Below are positions 32,001 to 42,620 of a DNA stretch of 64,000 nucleotides, piece by piece. Location of the stretch: NCBI GenBank assembly GCA_000827325.1, contig KN832870.1, positions 2,666,001-2,730,000 of the forward strand, written 5' to 3'. Below the pieces are notes generated by a model. The model ran no database searches. It was not told the origin of the DNA and saw only the letters and a list, made by a program, of their open reading frames with translations. Source of the DNA: Oidiodendron maius Zn. Taxonomy: Eukaryota; Ascomycota; Leotiomycetes; Myxotrichaceae. Made by a program: the position numbers and the translations under genes. How positions within the stretch are numbered: position 1 is the first letter of the stretch; every line of letters starts with the position of its first letter.

Positions 32001-33848
32001 CGGAGCAGCAAATGGGCTAGATGTTCGTTGTTCAAGAGGGCTTTGCGCATCATGTAACCATGCCTCTGCAACCTGTGATACATGACTGACATTAGAGGGA
32101 ACCCTTCGACCACCGGAACGAGACATCTGAATATTTGTAAGAAGGTCTCCAGGACTGGGGCTGCTACCAAATTCACGTGTTGGTGGCAGTTCGGCCATGG
32201 CACTTGATGGTGATGCCGATCCCTTAGATGAGAGGCTGTGTAGAGTAGCTTCTTTACGGAGGCTGGTACTAGATCCTCGTCGTCGTCTACCTGCACCAGG
32301 GTTGTGAAGGGCAATCCCCTTGCTCCCATCTTCAGGCCCAATTCTTTCCTTCTCACGAATAAACTTAACTTTTAATCTTTCCAGTGCTTCGCCGCGTAAA
32401 AAATTGGGCAGCTCGTAAGTGGTATATTTATTCATATGCTTCTCTGTGCGTAAAACCTCACTAGTCAAACCAAGATAAGAGTGACCTGTGGCTAGTGTAA
32501 CCCTCTGTAATCGTGTTAAGATCACCTGCACAATGTGGGCGGTAGCTTTTGGGTACACTCTAGTAAGACGATGAAATGCACTAGCAGGTATGATTGCAAT
32601 AGTGGTGTCAACTGTTGCTCTCGCAACGATGTCTGGATGCACAGAGTGCGGCTTCGTCCGTCTTTGTTTTGATCGATGATGTGACTCGTTGGTAGATGCA
32701 TCAAGAGAGAGAGGAGGCACCGTGGGCAAAATTCCTGCTGCCGTGGAGCCAGCCATTGTTGACGAACGGCGGTCTCGGATTGTCGAATGACCATTCTGAA
32801 GTGTGGCTCCATATATCGGACTTGCTGGCAATGATGGAGGGGCATCATGACTCCGGAATCCAGCAGCTGATGGGAATCGCTTATGACTGTATGTCCCGGG
32901 AGCTGTTGAAGCGGAATCGATCTCGTCGTCATCTTCAGTGTGTCTTAACTTAACGTCTTCAGTGAATAAAGACAAGATGGAAAATAGTGATGACATAGGA
33001 GCCCCGTTCTTCACTTCGGTCAGTAATTGGTAACCCTGGTGTACGCCACCGTAGCGTAGACTACTGGCACTATCAGAAGATCCGTCAAGGACATTCGATG
33101 GTTCCGAATCAGGCCCTCTTCCTTCTCGAGCAGACTTGACAAAAATCTCTACAAGGCCATCTACTACTAAGCAGAACCCTTTCTCTTCTTCTAAATTCAA
33201 TGTCTCTCCGGCAATCAGTTTCCGCGTCTGCATAGACCTTGTCAGTTCGTGGAAAACCGGCCTTTCTAAATACCCAAACACCTTTATAGCGCTCAAGAAT
33301 TCGTCTAAGTAGTTAGAGAATCCCGTCTTAGAATCATCTTCCTGGGTATCTGGGTATAGGTCTATTTCGGGTTCTTTTCGTTGTGGCTCTGGTGGTAGTC
33401 GGGAATACATGTTGAGAAATCGATATCGGATGAACCAGCTCAGGGTAGAAACAAACGCAGCTATGATTAGCATTCTTTAGCTTCGTCAGTAGATATACGG
33501 AATGGCAGCATATAGAAGTACTCACAATGTAGTGGCATTCATGGTAAAGGTGAGGCTTGTTGAGAATAAGCTGAACAAGAATGATGGTAATGTGATTGTA
33601 GTGAAGGTTATCAGCCAGTAAAGTATTCCTGGAACGACCCTTACAAGGAAGAGGATAGCATGGCCCAGTACCTCAATCCAAGGTCTAGAAGTTTGCACGT
33701 CCATTTTGGCGGGTGATGCAGTGCCTTTGGCAGACATGAACAGGCTGGTAGTGCTCAAATTGTAATCGACTCCGGAAGAGCTCAGTATGCCAGTGGAGGC
33801 CGCTTCATAGGCTGGCAGACCGGGCGGCCCTACGGAAATGTCACCCAT
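29008..33848 (-). CDS. NTE1: Lysophospholipase NTE1 (patatin-like phospholipase B)
   Basis: Exons are 33848-33526, 33474-30539 and 30371-29008, giving 1540 residues, the family's usual size. Membrane helices lie near the N-terminus ([20 protein letters not shown] and, across the first splice, [19 protein letters not shown]). Two clear cyclic-nucleotide-binding-like domains follow (about 620-760 with [20 protein letters not shown]; about 790-910 with [20 protein letters not shown]), and a more divergent one lies near 145-210. The patatin domain has GGGGARG (1240-1246), GTSIG with nucleophile S1270 and [10 protein letters not shown] with the catalytic Asp. It hydrolyses phosphatidylcholine or lysophosphatidylcholine at the ER. 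The 167-bp intron 30538-30372 separates what would otherwise look like two genes; splicing restores [14 protein letters not shown]. It shares a 397-bp promoter with eIF2alpha. Confidence 0.95.
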
Positions 33849-34245
33849 GGTGAAGATTTAGTTTCCGAGGAAGTGCGCGGGTACCATTTTAGAAACTGGC
33901 ACGAGTGGTCGCCTTTAGAACGAGCTTGAGACCTCGAGTATTCCACACCCATATGATCGAAATAGAGGAGCTGGAAGTTAAACCCACGGCAACGGTAGCA
34001 GGAACCACTAGTGCCTCGATTTTCTGCCACCGCCTTTCAACCCACCAAACCCACCAAAATCCATCAAAGATTGTGACTGTCAAGTTTAAATATAACAACC
34101 CTCCAAAACATCCTCAAAGGCCTACAGTGACCAAGAAAGGATCGTCCCTGAACCACACAATCTGATCTACTGATAGCAGCGACAAGGAACGAAGGAAGGC
34201 TACGCTATTAGCAGCGCCACCACCCCACGCGGAGGGATCGCCACG
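33849..34245. promoter_or_regulatory. Bidirectional promoter NTE1 / eIF2alpha
   Basis: 397 bp separate the two ATGs. It includes A/C-rich DNA (34030-34130) close to the eIF2alpha start. No gene within. Confidence 0.5.
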
Positions 34246-35345
34246 ATGTCGTTAACAAATTGTCGTTTCTATGAAGAGAAGTATCCTGAGATTGATAGCT
34301 TCGTGATGGTGAACGTGAAGCAGGTAAGATATTTCCATCAGATGGGATTACAAGGCGGAGCACTTCTAATCTCGCGCTGGTAGATCGCGGAGATGGGCGC
34401 ATACGTCAAACTTCTCGAATACGACAACATCGATGGCATGATTCTGCTGTCTGAATTATCTAGACGTCGTATCAGAAGTATCCAAAAGCTGATCCGTGTC
34501 GGGCGTAATGAAGTCGTAGTTGTTCTCAGAGTCGATAAAGAGAAAGGTGCGACAAGACATGTACGCTTTACGTCTCATTCCTGCTGACAGGATACAACCA
34601 CAGGTTATATCGATCTCTCGAAACGAAGAGTTTCTCCCGAAGATATTGTAAAGTGTGAAGAGAGATACAATAAGAGCAAAATGGTTCATTCAATCATGCG
34701 ACATGTTGCTGAGAAAACCCAACATCCTATTGAAGACTTATATGAGAGTATCGGGTGGCCACTCAACAAGAAATATGGGCATGCAGTGGATGCTTTCAAG
34801 CTCTCAATCACGTAAGTTGGCCCTCCTACTTGGCTTGATAACCCTACTAAATTCTGTTAAGAAATCCCGATGTATGGCAAGAGGTGTCTTTTCCCAATGA
34901 CGTAGTAGCAGATGAGCTGAAGTCCTATATCGGCAAACGCCTCACACCCCAGCCCACGAAAGTCCGTGCCGATGTTGAAGTGACATGTTTTGGCTATGAA
35001 GGAATTGACGCTGTCAAAACTGCTCTACGAACAGCTGAAGCGAGAAATACTGCCGACAACCAAGTAAAGGTCAAGCTAGTGTCGCCACCTCTTTATGTCC
35101 TCACGAGCACCTGCTTGGATAAGTCTGTTGGCATTTCAACTCTAGAAGCTGCGATTGTTGACATCCGAAAAAACATCGAGGAAGCTGGTGGTAACTGTGT
35201 TGTGAAGATGGAGCCAAAAGCAGTTACTGAGAACGACGATGCTGAGTTGCAGGCTTTGATGGAGAAAAGAGAGAGGGAGAATGCAGAGGTGTCAGGAGAT
35301 GAGAGTATGAGTGAGAGCGATGAGAACAACGTGGAAGTTATGTGA
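34246..35345 (+). CDS. SUI2: Translation initiation factor eIF2 alpha
   Basis: Exons are 34246-34323, 34384-34546, 34604-34811 and 34862-35345, giving 310 residues. The N-terminal S1 domain ([20 protein letters not shown]) contains the regulatory loop [13 protein letters not shown]; the phosphorylated Ser51 of the literature is S52 when Met is counted. The helical domain ([19 protein letters not shown]) and the alpha-beta C-terminal domain ([19 protein letters not shown]) follow, then an acidic tail ([13 protein letters not shown]). It carries Met-tRNA with GTP to the 40S subunit and is the target of Gcn2-type kinases. All introns are 48-60 bp with good donors. Confidence 0.97.
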
Positions 35346-35614
35346 GAGTGTCCAGAGGTGGTCTAAAAGCTTTCTGCAGCATACTTGCATTGCAGGCGTA
35401 TAGAGATGAGAGATGTACTCTTACAGATTACCCTTTTTCGTGGAATATACGAAAGTGCGAATAAAAAGTTTAGTCACATCAGTTCAGTATTCTAGTCACA
35501 AAAATATGTCCATTCATGAAAATGCGTGGGGAGGGGGCCGGTTGTTCAACATGTTATCTCCGATAAGGCTAGCGGAGCTCCAGGCAAGGCTGCGAATGTC
35601 GTAGGCGAGATTTA

Positions 35615-36312
35615 ATGTTTGGCAAAGACATCATCAACGGCACAATCTCCTATTATCTGGACTTGCGAGATCAGATGGCCTCTAGGACCACACTCACCAA
35701 ATTGAAAAGTCGATTATCACCTGGCCCCTTTGCTCGTGGATTTGCTTGGTACTCCTTTGTGATTGCGAGCTGGATCCCGGCCGCAATCTTCTTCAAAGAC
35801 AATGTCGGAGCCATAGGAGAAGTGGGTGGCGAGTCGATGTATCCGTACCTGAATCCAACATTCAATCAAGGATTCGCAAAAGATCTGTGCTGGATCAGTA
35901 AACTGCGGCCCTCGGCGGATATAAAAAGAGGGATGATCGTTACATTTTGGTTAGTTTTCTCACGCAATATTGAACGAAGGCTTATAAGTTTCATTACAGG
36001 AGCCCATCTCACCCGGATGTGCTCAGCATAAAGCGCGTCATAGCTTTACCAGGCGATAAAGTTATTACGAAAGCGCCATACCCGTATCCCACTGCCGTTG
36101 TTCCGGTTAATCACATTTGGGTCGAAGGTGACAACAAAGATGGAAGAAAGACACTGGACAGCAACCATTACGGGCCCATATCTATGAGCCTCATTACAGG
36201 CAGAGTTACCCACATTCTTCGGCCATGGAAGGGCCCAGTGCGCTGGTGGGAGTTTGAAGGGAGCAGAAGAGTTCTCAAAGGCCGGGCTGAGGACGCACCG
36301 AATTTTAATTGA
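35615..36312 (+). CDS. IMP2: Mitochondrial inner membrane protease subunit 2
   Basis: Exons are 35615-35949 and 36000-36312, giving 215 residues. It is an S26 signal peptidase. One hydrophobic segment (AWYSFVIASWIPAAIFF, about 44-60) precedes the catalytic Ser in GGESMYPYLNP (S74); the general-base Lys is in SIKRVIALPGD (K123), and HIWVEGDN is the third signature. It removes sorting signals from inner-membrane proteins in the intermembrane space together with Imp1. M21 (35675, with better start context) is an alternative start. The gap of 269 bp from eIF2alpha is short. Confidence 0.9.
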
Positions 36313-36991
36313 GAGGCTAGTTAGGGCTCAAGTATCGTGCTACAACTGCACACTGCTTCGTGATGAGTAGAGCCAGCCGGCCAAGCCTAGCCTCGATGCA
36401 CTGTATGCTAGAGGACTGACAAGAAGGCCAATAGTAGAAGATGGTACAGCTATTCATGCCTTCGAAGTTGCGATTATCTGTTCATACGAAGGGCGAGGCG
36501 ATTTTATGAATGGCTGGCTTTTCATAGAGCAATACTCGAAGATTAACGATATTTACCAGTTGGTCACGGAGCAGCTTGATAAGCGTGTCCATGGGGATTC
36601 CTGTTCTGCTCGTGGTGTATGACCTAGCAATAACATTCGCGCACCCTCTCTTACCCAGGGAACCAGGGAGCATTCGTTAACGAGGCGACATATTACTAAA
36701 ACAGAGTTTACAATTCAGTAGATCTAAGCACTCTATCCTACTGAAATATAGTATACCATGAAGCTCAATTGCTATTTGTTTTGGAAGAGAAGCTGTTGTT
36801 TCATGTCACGTGCAATTTTTATTCTTCAGCCTTGCGGGCCTTAACGAGCTTTTGACGAGAAATGGAAAACACGGAAAGCTGAGATAAACCCGCCCAACAT
36901 TCAGAATAGCTCCGCAACAACCCAATTACATTTCCTAAGCTCCCCAACTCGAAGTCCTGCGGGCGACTCCGTTGGAATTTGAGGTAGGGCC
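36313..36991. promoter_or_regulatory. Spacer before the mitochondrial carrier gene
   Basis: It contains CACGTG at 36807-36812 (180 bp before the carrier ATG) and AT-rich sequence. The 63-codon minus-strand frame at 36482-36673 looks like chance. Confidence 0.4.
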
Positions 36992-38329
36992 ATGTCCCTG
37001 GCCTCCCGTGCTACCAATCTGTTCTTCGTCGGATCGCCAGGCACTAGACAAGAAGACGGTAACGACACAGGGTTGGCAAATGATGGCCTGTCAAGAGGGA
37101 ACGGAATCATGCCTGATGGAGTACTGGAGGCAGCCGCCTTTAAACCCAAAACGATTGAAGAAGAAGGGCGGCCACCATATCTACATGTGAGCTCCATGCT
37201 TCCCTCCTCAATGGACAACACTAATTTTCCCTAAGTCGATGATTGCTGGAGGAATCGGTGGCACCACTGGTGATCTCCTAATGCACTCTTTGGATACTGT
37301 AAAGACTCGCCAGCAAGGAGACCCACACATTCCGCCGAAATATGCCACAATGTCCTCATCCTATTCTACCATTCTGCGACAAGAGGGTATTCGGCGAGGA
37401 CTATACGGAGGATGGGTACCTGCTACGCTCGGATCCTTTCCTGGCACGATCATATTTTTTGGGACGTACGAATATAGTAAAAGACATATGATAGATTTTG
37501 GCATAAGGCCGCAGCTTGCCTATCTTACAAGTGGTATGCCCTCCAATCCGTTTGACAACGCCTAAGTAGTCCTGACGTATGAGCAGGATTCATTGCAGAC
37601 TTAGCTGCCTCGATAATATACGTTCCGTCCGAAGTCCTCAAAACTCGATTACAGCTTCAGGGTCGTTATAACAATCCATTTTTCAAATCCGGGTACAACT
37701 ACAAGGGCACAGCACACGCGGCAAGAACAATAGTAAAAGAAGAAGGCTTTTCTGCTCTATTCCATGGCTATAAGGCTACTATTTTCCGCGACCTACCGTT
37801 TTCGGCCCTCCAGTTTGCGTTCTACGAGCAAGGGCAGACATGGGCCAGACAGTGGAAGAAGAGTAGAGATATCGGCTTGCCCTTGGAGCTCCTTACCGGG
37901 GCTTCCGCCGGTGGCCTTGCTGGTGTTATCACATGTCCTCTCGACGTGGTGAAAACCAGGATTCAGACACAGGTCAACCCATCTGCACGATCAGCCGTTA
38001 AACCTGCTCCTGAGCACAGAGTCGTGCTGCCTCAAGTACCGAAAAAACCCCCCACAAGTCCTCTGAAGCAGCAAACTCGCTCCATATCCACGTCTTCACC
38101 TTCGACGCATACACCTCGTCCAGGATCGATGAACCTTCACACTTCATCTATAATTACCGGCCTAAAGCTTCTTTATCAAACGGAAGGGATTGCTGGCTGG
38201 TTTCGCGGTGTTGGTCCAAGATTTGTGTGGACTAGCGTACAAAGCGGATGCATGCTATTTCTATATCAATCGATTTTACGACAGCTGGAAGGCTCTTCTT
38301 CCTCTAGCAAATTGGATTCTGTGGTATAA
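36992..38329 (+). CDS. Mitochondrial carrier (MME1/YMR166C-like)
   Basis: Exons are 36992-37186, 37236-37533 and 37587-38329, giving 411 residues. Three solute-carrier repeats are present with signatures [25 protein letters not shown] and [13 protein letters not shown], and the matching EGxxxGLYGG / [19 protein letters not shown] elements. The N-terminus (about 1-70) is a non-conserved extension, and about 70 Ser/Pro/Lys-rich residues are inserted in the third repeat after TRIQTQ. The closest type from memory is the yeast YMR166C/Mme1 group, reported as a magnesium exporter; subfamily assignment is tentative. The protein sits in the inner membrane. Confidence 0.88.
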
Positions 38330-38840
38330 ATATGGGTTAATCTCGTTCGACAATGGAACGGCGGTATTTGTACGGTAATCACACATGTATATCAAAGGGG
38401 CATTGGGTGGAGTTGAGGCTTGTATTATCTATCACATTGGCTGCAGAGAATAGATCTTCACTTTTCCAGAGAGCAATGCTTGCGTAACATCTGGCTATGA
38501 TATAGGGGTTGTTATTTATACTTGACAGCGGTAAACTTTCATTTGCTATATTGGTATACATTACCTTAATCTACAGCACCAGCTGTTGCGGTGATGTGTT
38601 TACAGTTATAGAGCTTGCGAAGAAAGAATCACCAGAATCAATTTTTTGCTTACTCAGCATTACGCATTGATTGGCTGGACAGCCAGCCGAAAGCGAGCCC
38701 GATTCATTCTCTCCGACATCACATCACCCTCAAAACTTGCAGACAACGTGCTCTTAGCGGCTTCCCCTTACAATCAATTGCGTCTGTCATAAGTATCCTA
38801 CCTCATGTTCAGCACATGGGTGTAGATCCGATGGCTTAGA
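38330..38840. other. Spacer before the PPR gene
   Basis: 511 bp; no gene or repeat recognised. It should hold the carrier 3' UTR and the PPR promoter. Confidence 0.4.
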
Positions 38841-41800
38841 ATGCCCTCCACGCTCCCTGTTCCGTCAAAGGGAGCACTGCGCGCGTTACGCAATCTTGCT
38901 CTCGGAACTACATGCACAGTTGCATTCACGACAGGAATCCTCACTGAAGATCGTCGCCGCCGTATAGAATCTGTGCAAACGGTCCTTGACAATGCCAGAA
39001 AACTTAAAGGCTCGAGACACTACCACGGTTCTGGCGCGGCGGAGGCTATTGAGGAGCGGATGTTGAGAAATAGAAACGATAGCTTCTGGGAATCGAATGG
39101 GCCGATTTCAAAAGGAACCCCCACGGCAGACGCTACTAGGAGGTCGACGATAGGACATGTGGACGAATTATTGTGGCAGGCTAGCACACAGCCGTCGCCA
39201 GTGAAGCTTGAAGGACGGCCAAATTACAAACAAGACAATGTACATGTTGGATTTCCAACGTCATCACGGCCTGTGATTTCGTCGGGTCAAAAGCTTTCCG
39301 AATCGTATCGACAATTATGCAGTCTGCAAACTAATCCCGAACTATTGACGACTACGACTGATTCACTTTCCAAACACGATTGGAAAAGCGAGTCAAGTGG
39401 TTTATCTGTTGCGACCAGTCGCCAACCGAAGCTTGCCTTTGACATATTAAATCTTCTTGCTGATACAAAAGACCCGGCTGGCGAAGGCGCAGCAGTTTCA
39501 CGGTTTTTGGAGGCCTTTGAGGACGGCCTAGTAGTCGATGACTCCGGTATCAGCCAAGAGCTTATGAATGTGGCGGCTCAGCTTTCGACGACCTCTATTG
39601 CGAAGCAAAACTTTGATGTCGCAGAACAGATCCTTCAAATAGTACTTAGCCATGGAAAGATTGACCTTGAGGTCTTCCTTTCGTTCGATCCTGAATCAAT
39701 TATGAAAGGACTGATCTTGGAGCAACCCAACCAGGACTCAGTCAGCACAGTGTTATACAAAGCAAAGTTAAAGAAAGCCTGCTCATTATACCTAACGAAT
39801 TTCATGACACAGCCAACCGCCGTGCCCAGATCAATTATCTCTCTTGGCAAAGAGTTGTGTGAGCGGGCCTGCCGCTATGAGCTGTTTGATCTGGTTGAAG
39901 GGCTGTACTGGCGAATAGAGAGCTATGGCGATGAAGCCCCGCTGTCACTCGTTAAGCATCTCATCAACGCAGCCCACAAATCGGAGCAACATGCTAAGGT
40001 GGTGAAATATTTTAGACGTTTCTACACTCAAACCTCTCCTTCTCAACAAGAGTTTTATACAGTGCTTGGTCTTGTTATGGAATCCATTTTTGATTCTAAT
40101 AGATACCAGGTGTCTGAAGATATCTTGCTATCTGCCACTCGCATGGCTCAACGGGAAGGCCTCTCAATGTCCACTACCTGGTTTTTGAAAGTGCTTGGCC
40201 ATAATTGGAGAAATCAACGGGATATTGTCAGAACCAAAGCACTCTTTGATCGCCTCCAGCCGTACCTTCAACTTACTGCACATCCTCAAGCAGCTTATGG
40301 GGCCATTATACAGTTTTGTGTAGAGGCTAACGATGTACCCGCTGCTGCCATGTACTATAAGTCGCTAACGGAGTTTCACTCCCTTAGCGCTGCTGACGTA
40401 CGAATCCACGGTCATTTCGCCTTGGCTAAGGCCATGCGGCAAGATTGGAATGGTGTCAATGAGAGTCTCAACAGCATGAAACTAATGAATCCTGACGTGG
40501 AGGAGTTCAGTTCCTCTTTCACGCCCATTTTCCGCCTTTACGCAAAGACACACAATGTCCATGAGACGGAAGAGTTTTTACTTACCTTCGTCCATAAACA
40601 CAGCGGACGCCTGACCCCACACATGTCAAGAATCTTGATTAATGGGTACATGAAAGCTGGGGAGTTTGATTCCGTGTCTCGTTGGCTGCATTACATGGCT
40701 TCTGCCAACTGCCAAGTTGACTCTTCATTTTTCAGTATCCTTCTCCAAGAGTTCTACTACAAATTCAAATTATCTTACGAGGAGGTTTACCAAGTCTATC
40801 AGTCGTTGGTAAAACTGGATTCCGGGGCTAGTCGGTTTGTCAACAGTAATACGCTGTCAACGCTGCGTGAGATCGCAATTTCGAGTTCCAGCAAGAACGT
40901 CGCAAAAGGAGTGAGGAGGCTACAGTCTTTAAAGCTGCATGTACCAATCAAGCATATTAACTGTGGCCGTGAGATTCGGGAAGCCATGGTGGTGGCCCTG
41001 ACGAATGGAGCTCCCGATAAAGTACTAAAGATATATCGGCGAGCTTTGGACAACCGAGTTCTACTCTCTGAGTCGACTGTCACTCTCGCCATAAAGGCTT
41101 CCTTACAGGCACATCCAGCAAACGTGGATGCTACACTCGGCCTCCTCCAAGATTCAGAGCAAAATGGCCAATGCGCGAGGCATGCACTTTCGACAATTTT
41201 CATTCACCTGATATCTGAATTGAACAAGGATATCAACACTTCTAACAATTCCGTTACAGATATGGCCCAGCACGCTATTTCGACACTGGATAAGCGCGGG
41301 ATGTCCATTCCGGCCTATGTTATAGCGCACACCATGAGAATTCTGGTAAAACGGTGGCAATACCAGGAAGCTGTTGACTTTTGGAATGCAGTTTCTGGCC
41401 GGGAAAATCATCGACCAATCCCTGTCAGCCTCTACATCCTTACCCCTCTCCTCCGGGCCTATATTGGGCTGCGAAGTCCAACAGGCGTTGAATGGGTTGT
41501 TAGGACGCTCCGTGTAAATAATATAACTCCGGACAGGCAATTCCAACAAACCCTCGTCAAGGGTCGCAGGGAGGCCGAGAAGCTCATAGCACCATATTTC
41601 GCCCATTGTCTCGTGAATGCTGTCCATACTGTTAATGAATTGCGAGCTGAGGCGACACGGGAGAAGAAGACCGCGATGATGAAGATCTTAAATATTATGG
41701 AGACTGCTCTTTCGGCTGAAAAAGCAGAGCAACTGGAGACACATGGCCCTATTAAGACAAGAGCCGACAAGCTGAAGACGGACTCTGAAGATAATGTTGC

Positions 41801-41897
41801 GGATCCAACAGCAGCCTGGACGTATCCCACCGACAAACCCGTACATGAGATGAATACCGCACCGCACACAATCCTCGTTGGCTTAGCTGTTGGGTAA
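38841..41897 (+). CDS. Pentatricopeptide-repeat protein, probably mitochondrial
   Basis: A single exon of 1018 residues. A basic, Ser/Thr- and Ala-rich N-terminus (SKGALRALRNLALGTTCTVA) fits a mitochondrial presequence, followed by RRRRIESVQTVLDNARKLKG, a block seen in fungal PPR proteins. From about 270 to 930 it is helical repeats; PPR-like units include MSRILINGYMKAGEFDSVSR, QAAYGAIIQFCVEANDVPAA and LYILTPLLRAYIGLRSPTGV. Such proteins bind organelle RNA and act in its processing or translation. Which transcript it serves cannot be inferred. The C-terminal approximately 90 residues are charged and poorly structured. Confidence 0.82.
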   Translation: MPSTLPVPSKGALRALRNLALGTTCTVAFTTGILTEDRRRRIESVQTVLDNARKLKGSRHYHGSGAAEAIEERMLRNRNDSFWESNGPISKGTPTADATRRSTIGHVDELLWQASTQPSPVKLEGRPNYKQDNVHVGFPTSSRPVISSGQKLSESYRQLCSLQTNPELLTTTTDSLSKHDWKSESSGLSVATSRQPKLAFDILNLLADTKDPAGEGAAVSRFLEAFEDGLVVDDSGISQELMNVAAQLSTTSIAKQNFDVAEQILQIVLSHGKIDLEVFLSFDPESIMKGLILEQPNQDSVSTVLYKAKLKKACSLYLTNFMTQPTAVPRSIISLGKELCERACRYELFDLVEGLYWRIESYGDEAPLSLVKHLINAAHKSEQHAKVVKYFRRFYTQTSPSQQEFYTVLGLVMESIFDSNRYQVSEDILLSATRMAQREGLSMSTTWFLKVLGHNWRNQRDIVRTKALFDRLQPYLQLTAHPQAAYGAIIQFCVEANDVPAAAMYYKSLTEFHSLSAADVRIHGHFALAKAMRQDWNGVNESLNSMKLMNPDVEEFSSSFTPIFRLYAKTHNVHETEEFLLTFVHKHSGRLTPHMSRILINGYMKAGEFDSVSRWLHYMASANCQVDSSFFSILLQEFYYKFKLSYEEVYQVYQSLVKLDSGASRFVNSNTLSTLREIAISSSSKNVAKGVRRLQSLKLHVPIKHINCGREIREAMVVALTNGAPDKVLKIYRRALDNRVLLSESTVTLAIKASLQAHPANVDATLGLLQDSEQNGQCARHALSTIFIHLISELNKDINTSNNSVTDMAQHAISTLDKRGMSIPAYVIAHTMRILVKRWQYQEAVDFWNAVSGRENHRPIPVSLYILTPLLRAYIGLRSPTGVEWVVRTLRVNNITPDRQFQQTLVKGRREAEKLIAPYFAHCLVNAVHTVNELRAEATREKKTAMMKILNIMETALSAEKAEQLETHGPIKTRADKLKTDSEDNVADPTAAWTYPTDKPVHEMNTAPHTILVGLAVG

Positions 41898-42620
41898 CGC
41901 CTATATAACAAAATTTATTATATGATGATATTCAAATGGCTCCAGCTATCCATAAAATCTCCTTATGGAGTGCAACGTGTCTGCAATGATAGGTAGTGAT
42001 AATTTTGCTTCTGTTAAGGCCTTCACAATAAAATGTTAGCATATGCAAGTTCCACGATATAAGGCAGCGTTCTAGGGCGGAGATTAACTGTAGTAAAGGT
42101 ATTGTGTGGGACTGATCCGTTAGAATCGCAGCAGCCTAGGCCGCCATAAACTGCAGCCAGTATTAGTTTCCATCAGCATTGCAGACATGATATCCTCCGT
42201 ATTATGACAATATACCTCAGAACGTTAGGTATCATTCTGTGTCGGAAAGCACATAAGTTCTTAAACTCTGGCACCTGCCAACGGCTCGCTGACATCCATC
42301 TAATCGGCTGACTGGTTCATCCACTTTTTTTTAGAAATGAACTGGTCATGGTTACTATAACATGTGCGCGGTTAAAAGCCTCTATGAATATTGCAAGTCC
42401 CATCTAATCGTGAAGACATGGCTGTCTCATATTCTTCATCCGTAACTAACGCTGACTCGAGGCAATATAGCCTAGTTGAAGGCACCACCAGCCCCGAACG
42501 AGACAGAAGACCTCAGCTAGGTCACGAATCAAATCCCTCATACATTTTCTTTTCCTTCAACAATCATGCCAGCAGCATCGGTATTGGAGACCACGATTTT
42601 GATTTATATATCCAGCAGGA
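41898..42620. other. Spacer between PPR and HET genes (convergent)
   Basis: 723 bp of AT-rich DNA without a recognisable gene or strong repeat. Confidence 0.4.
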
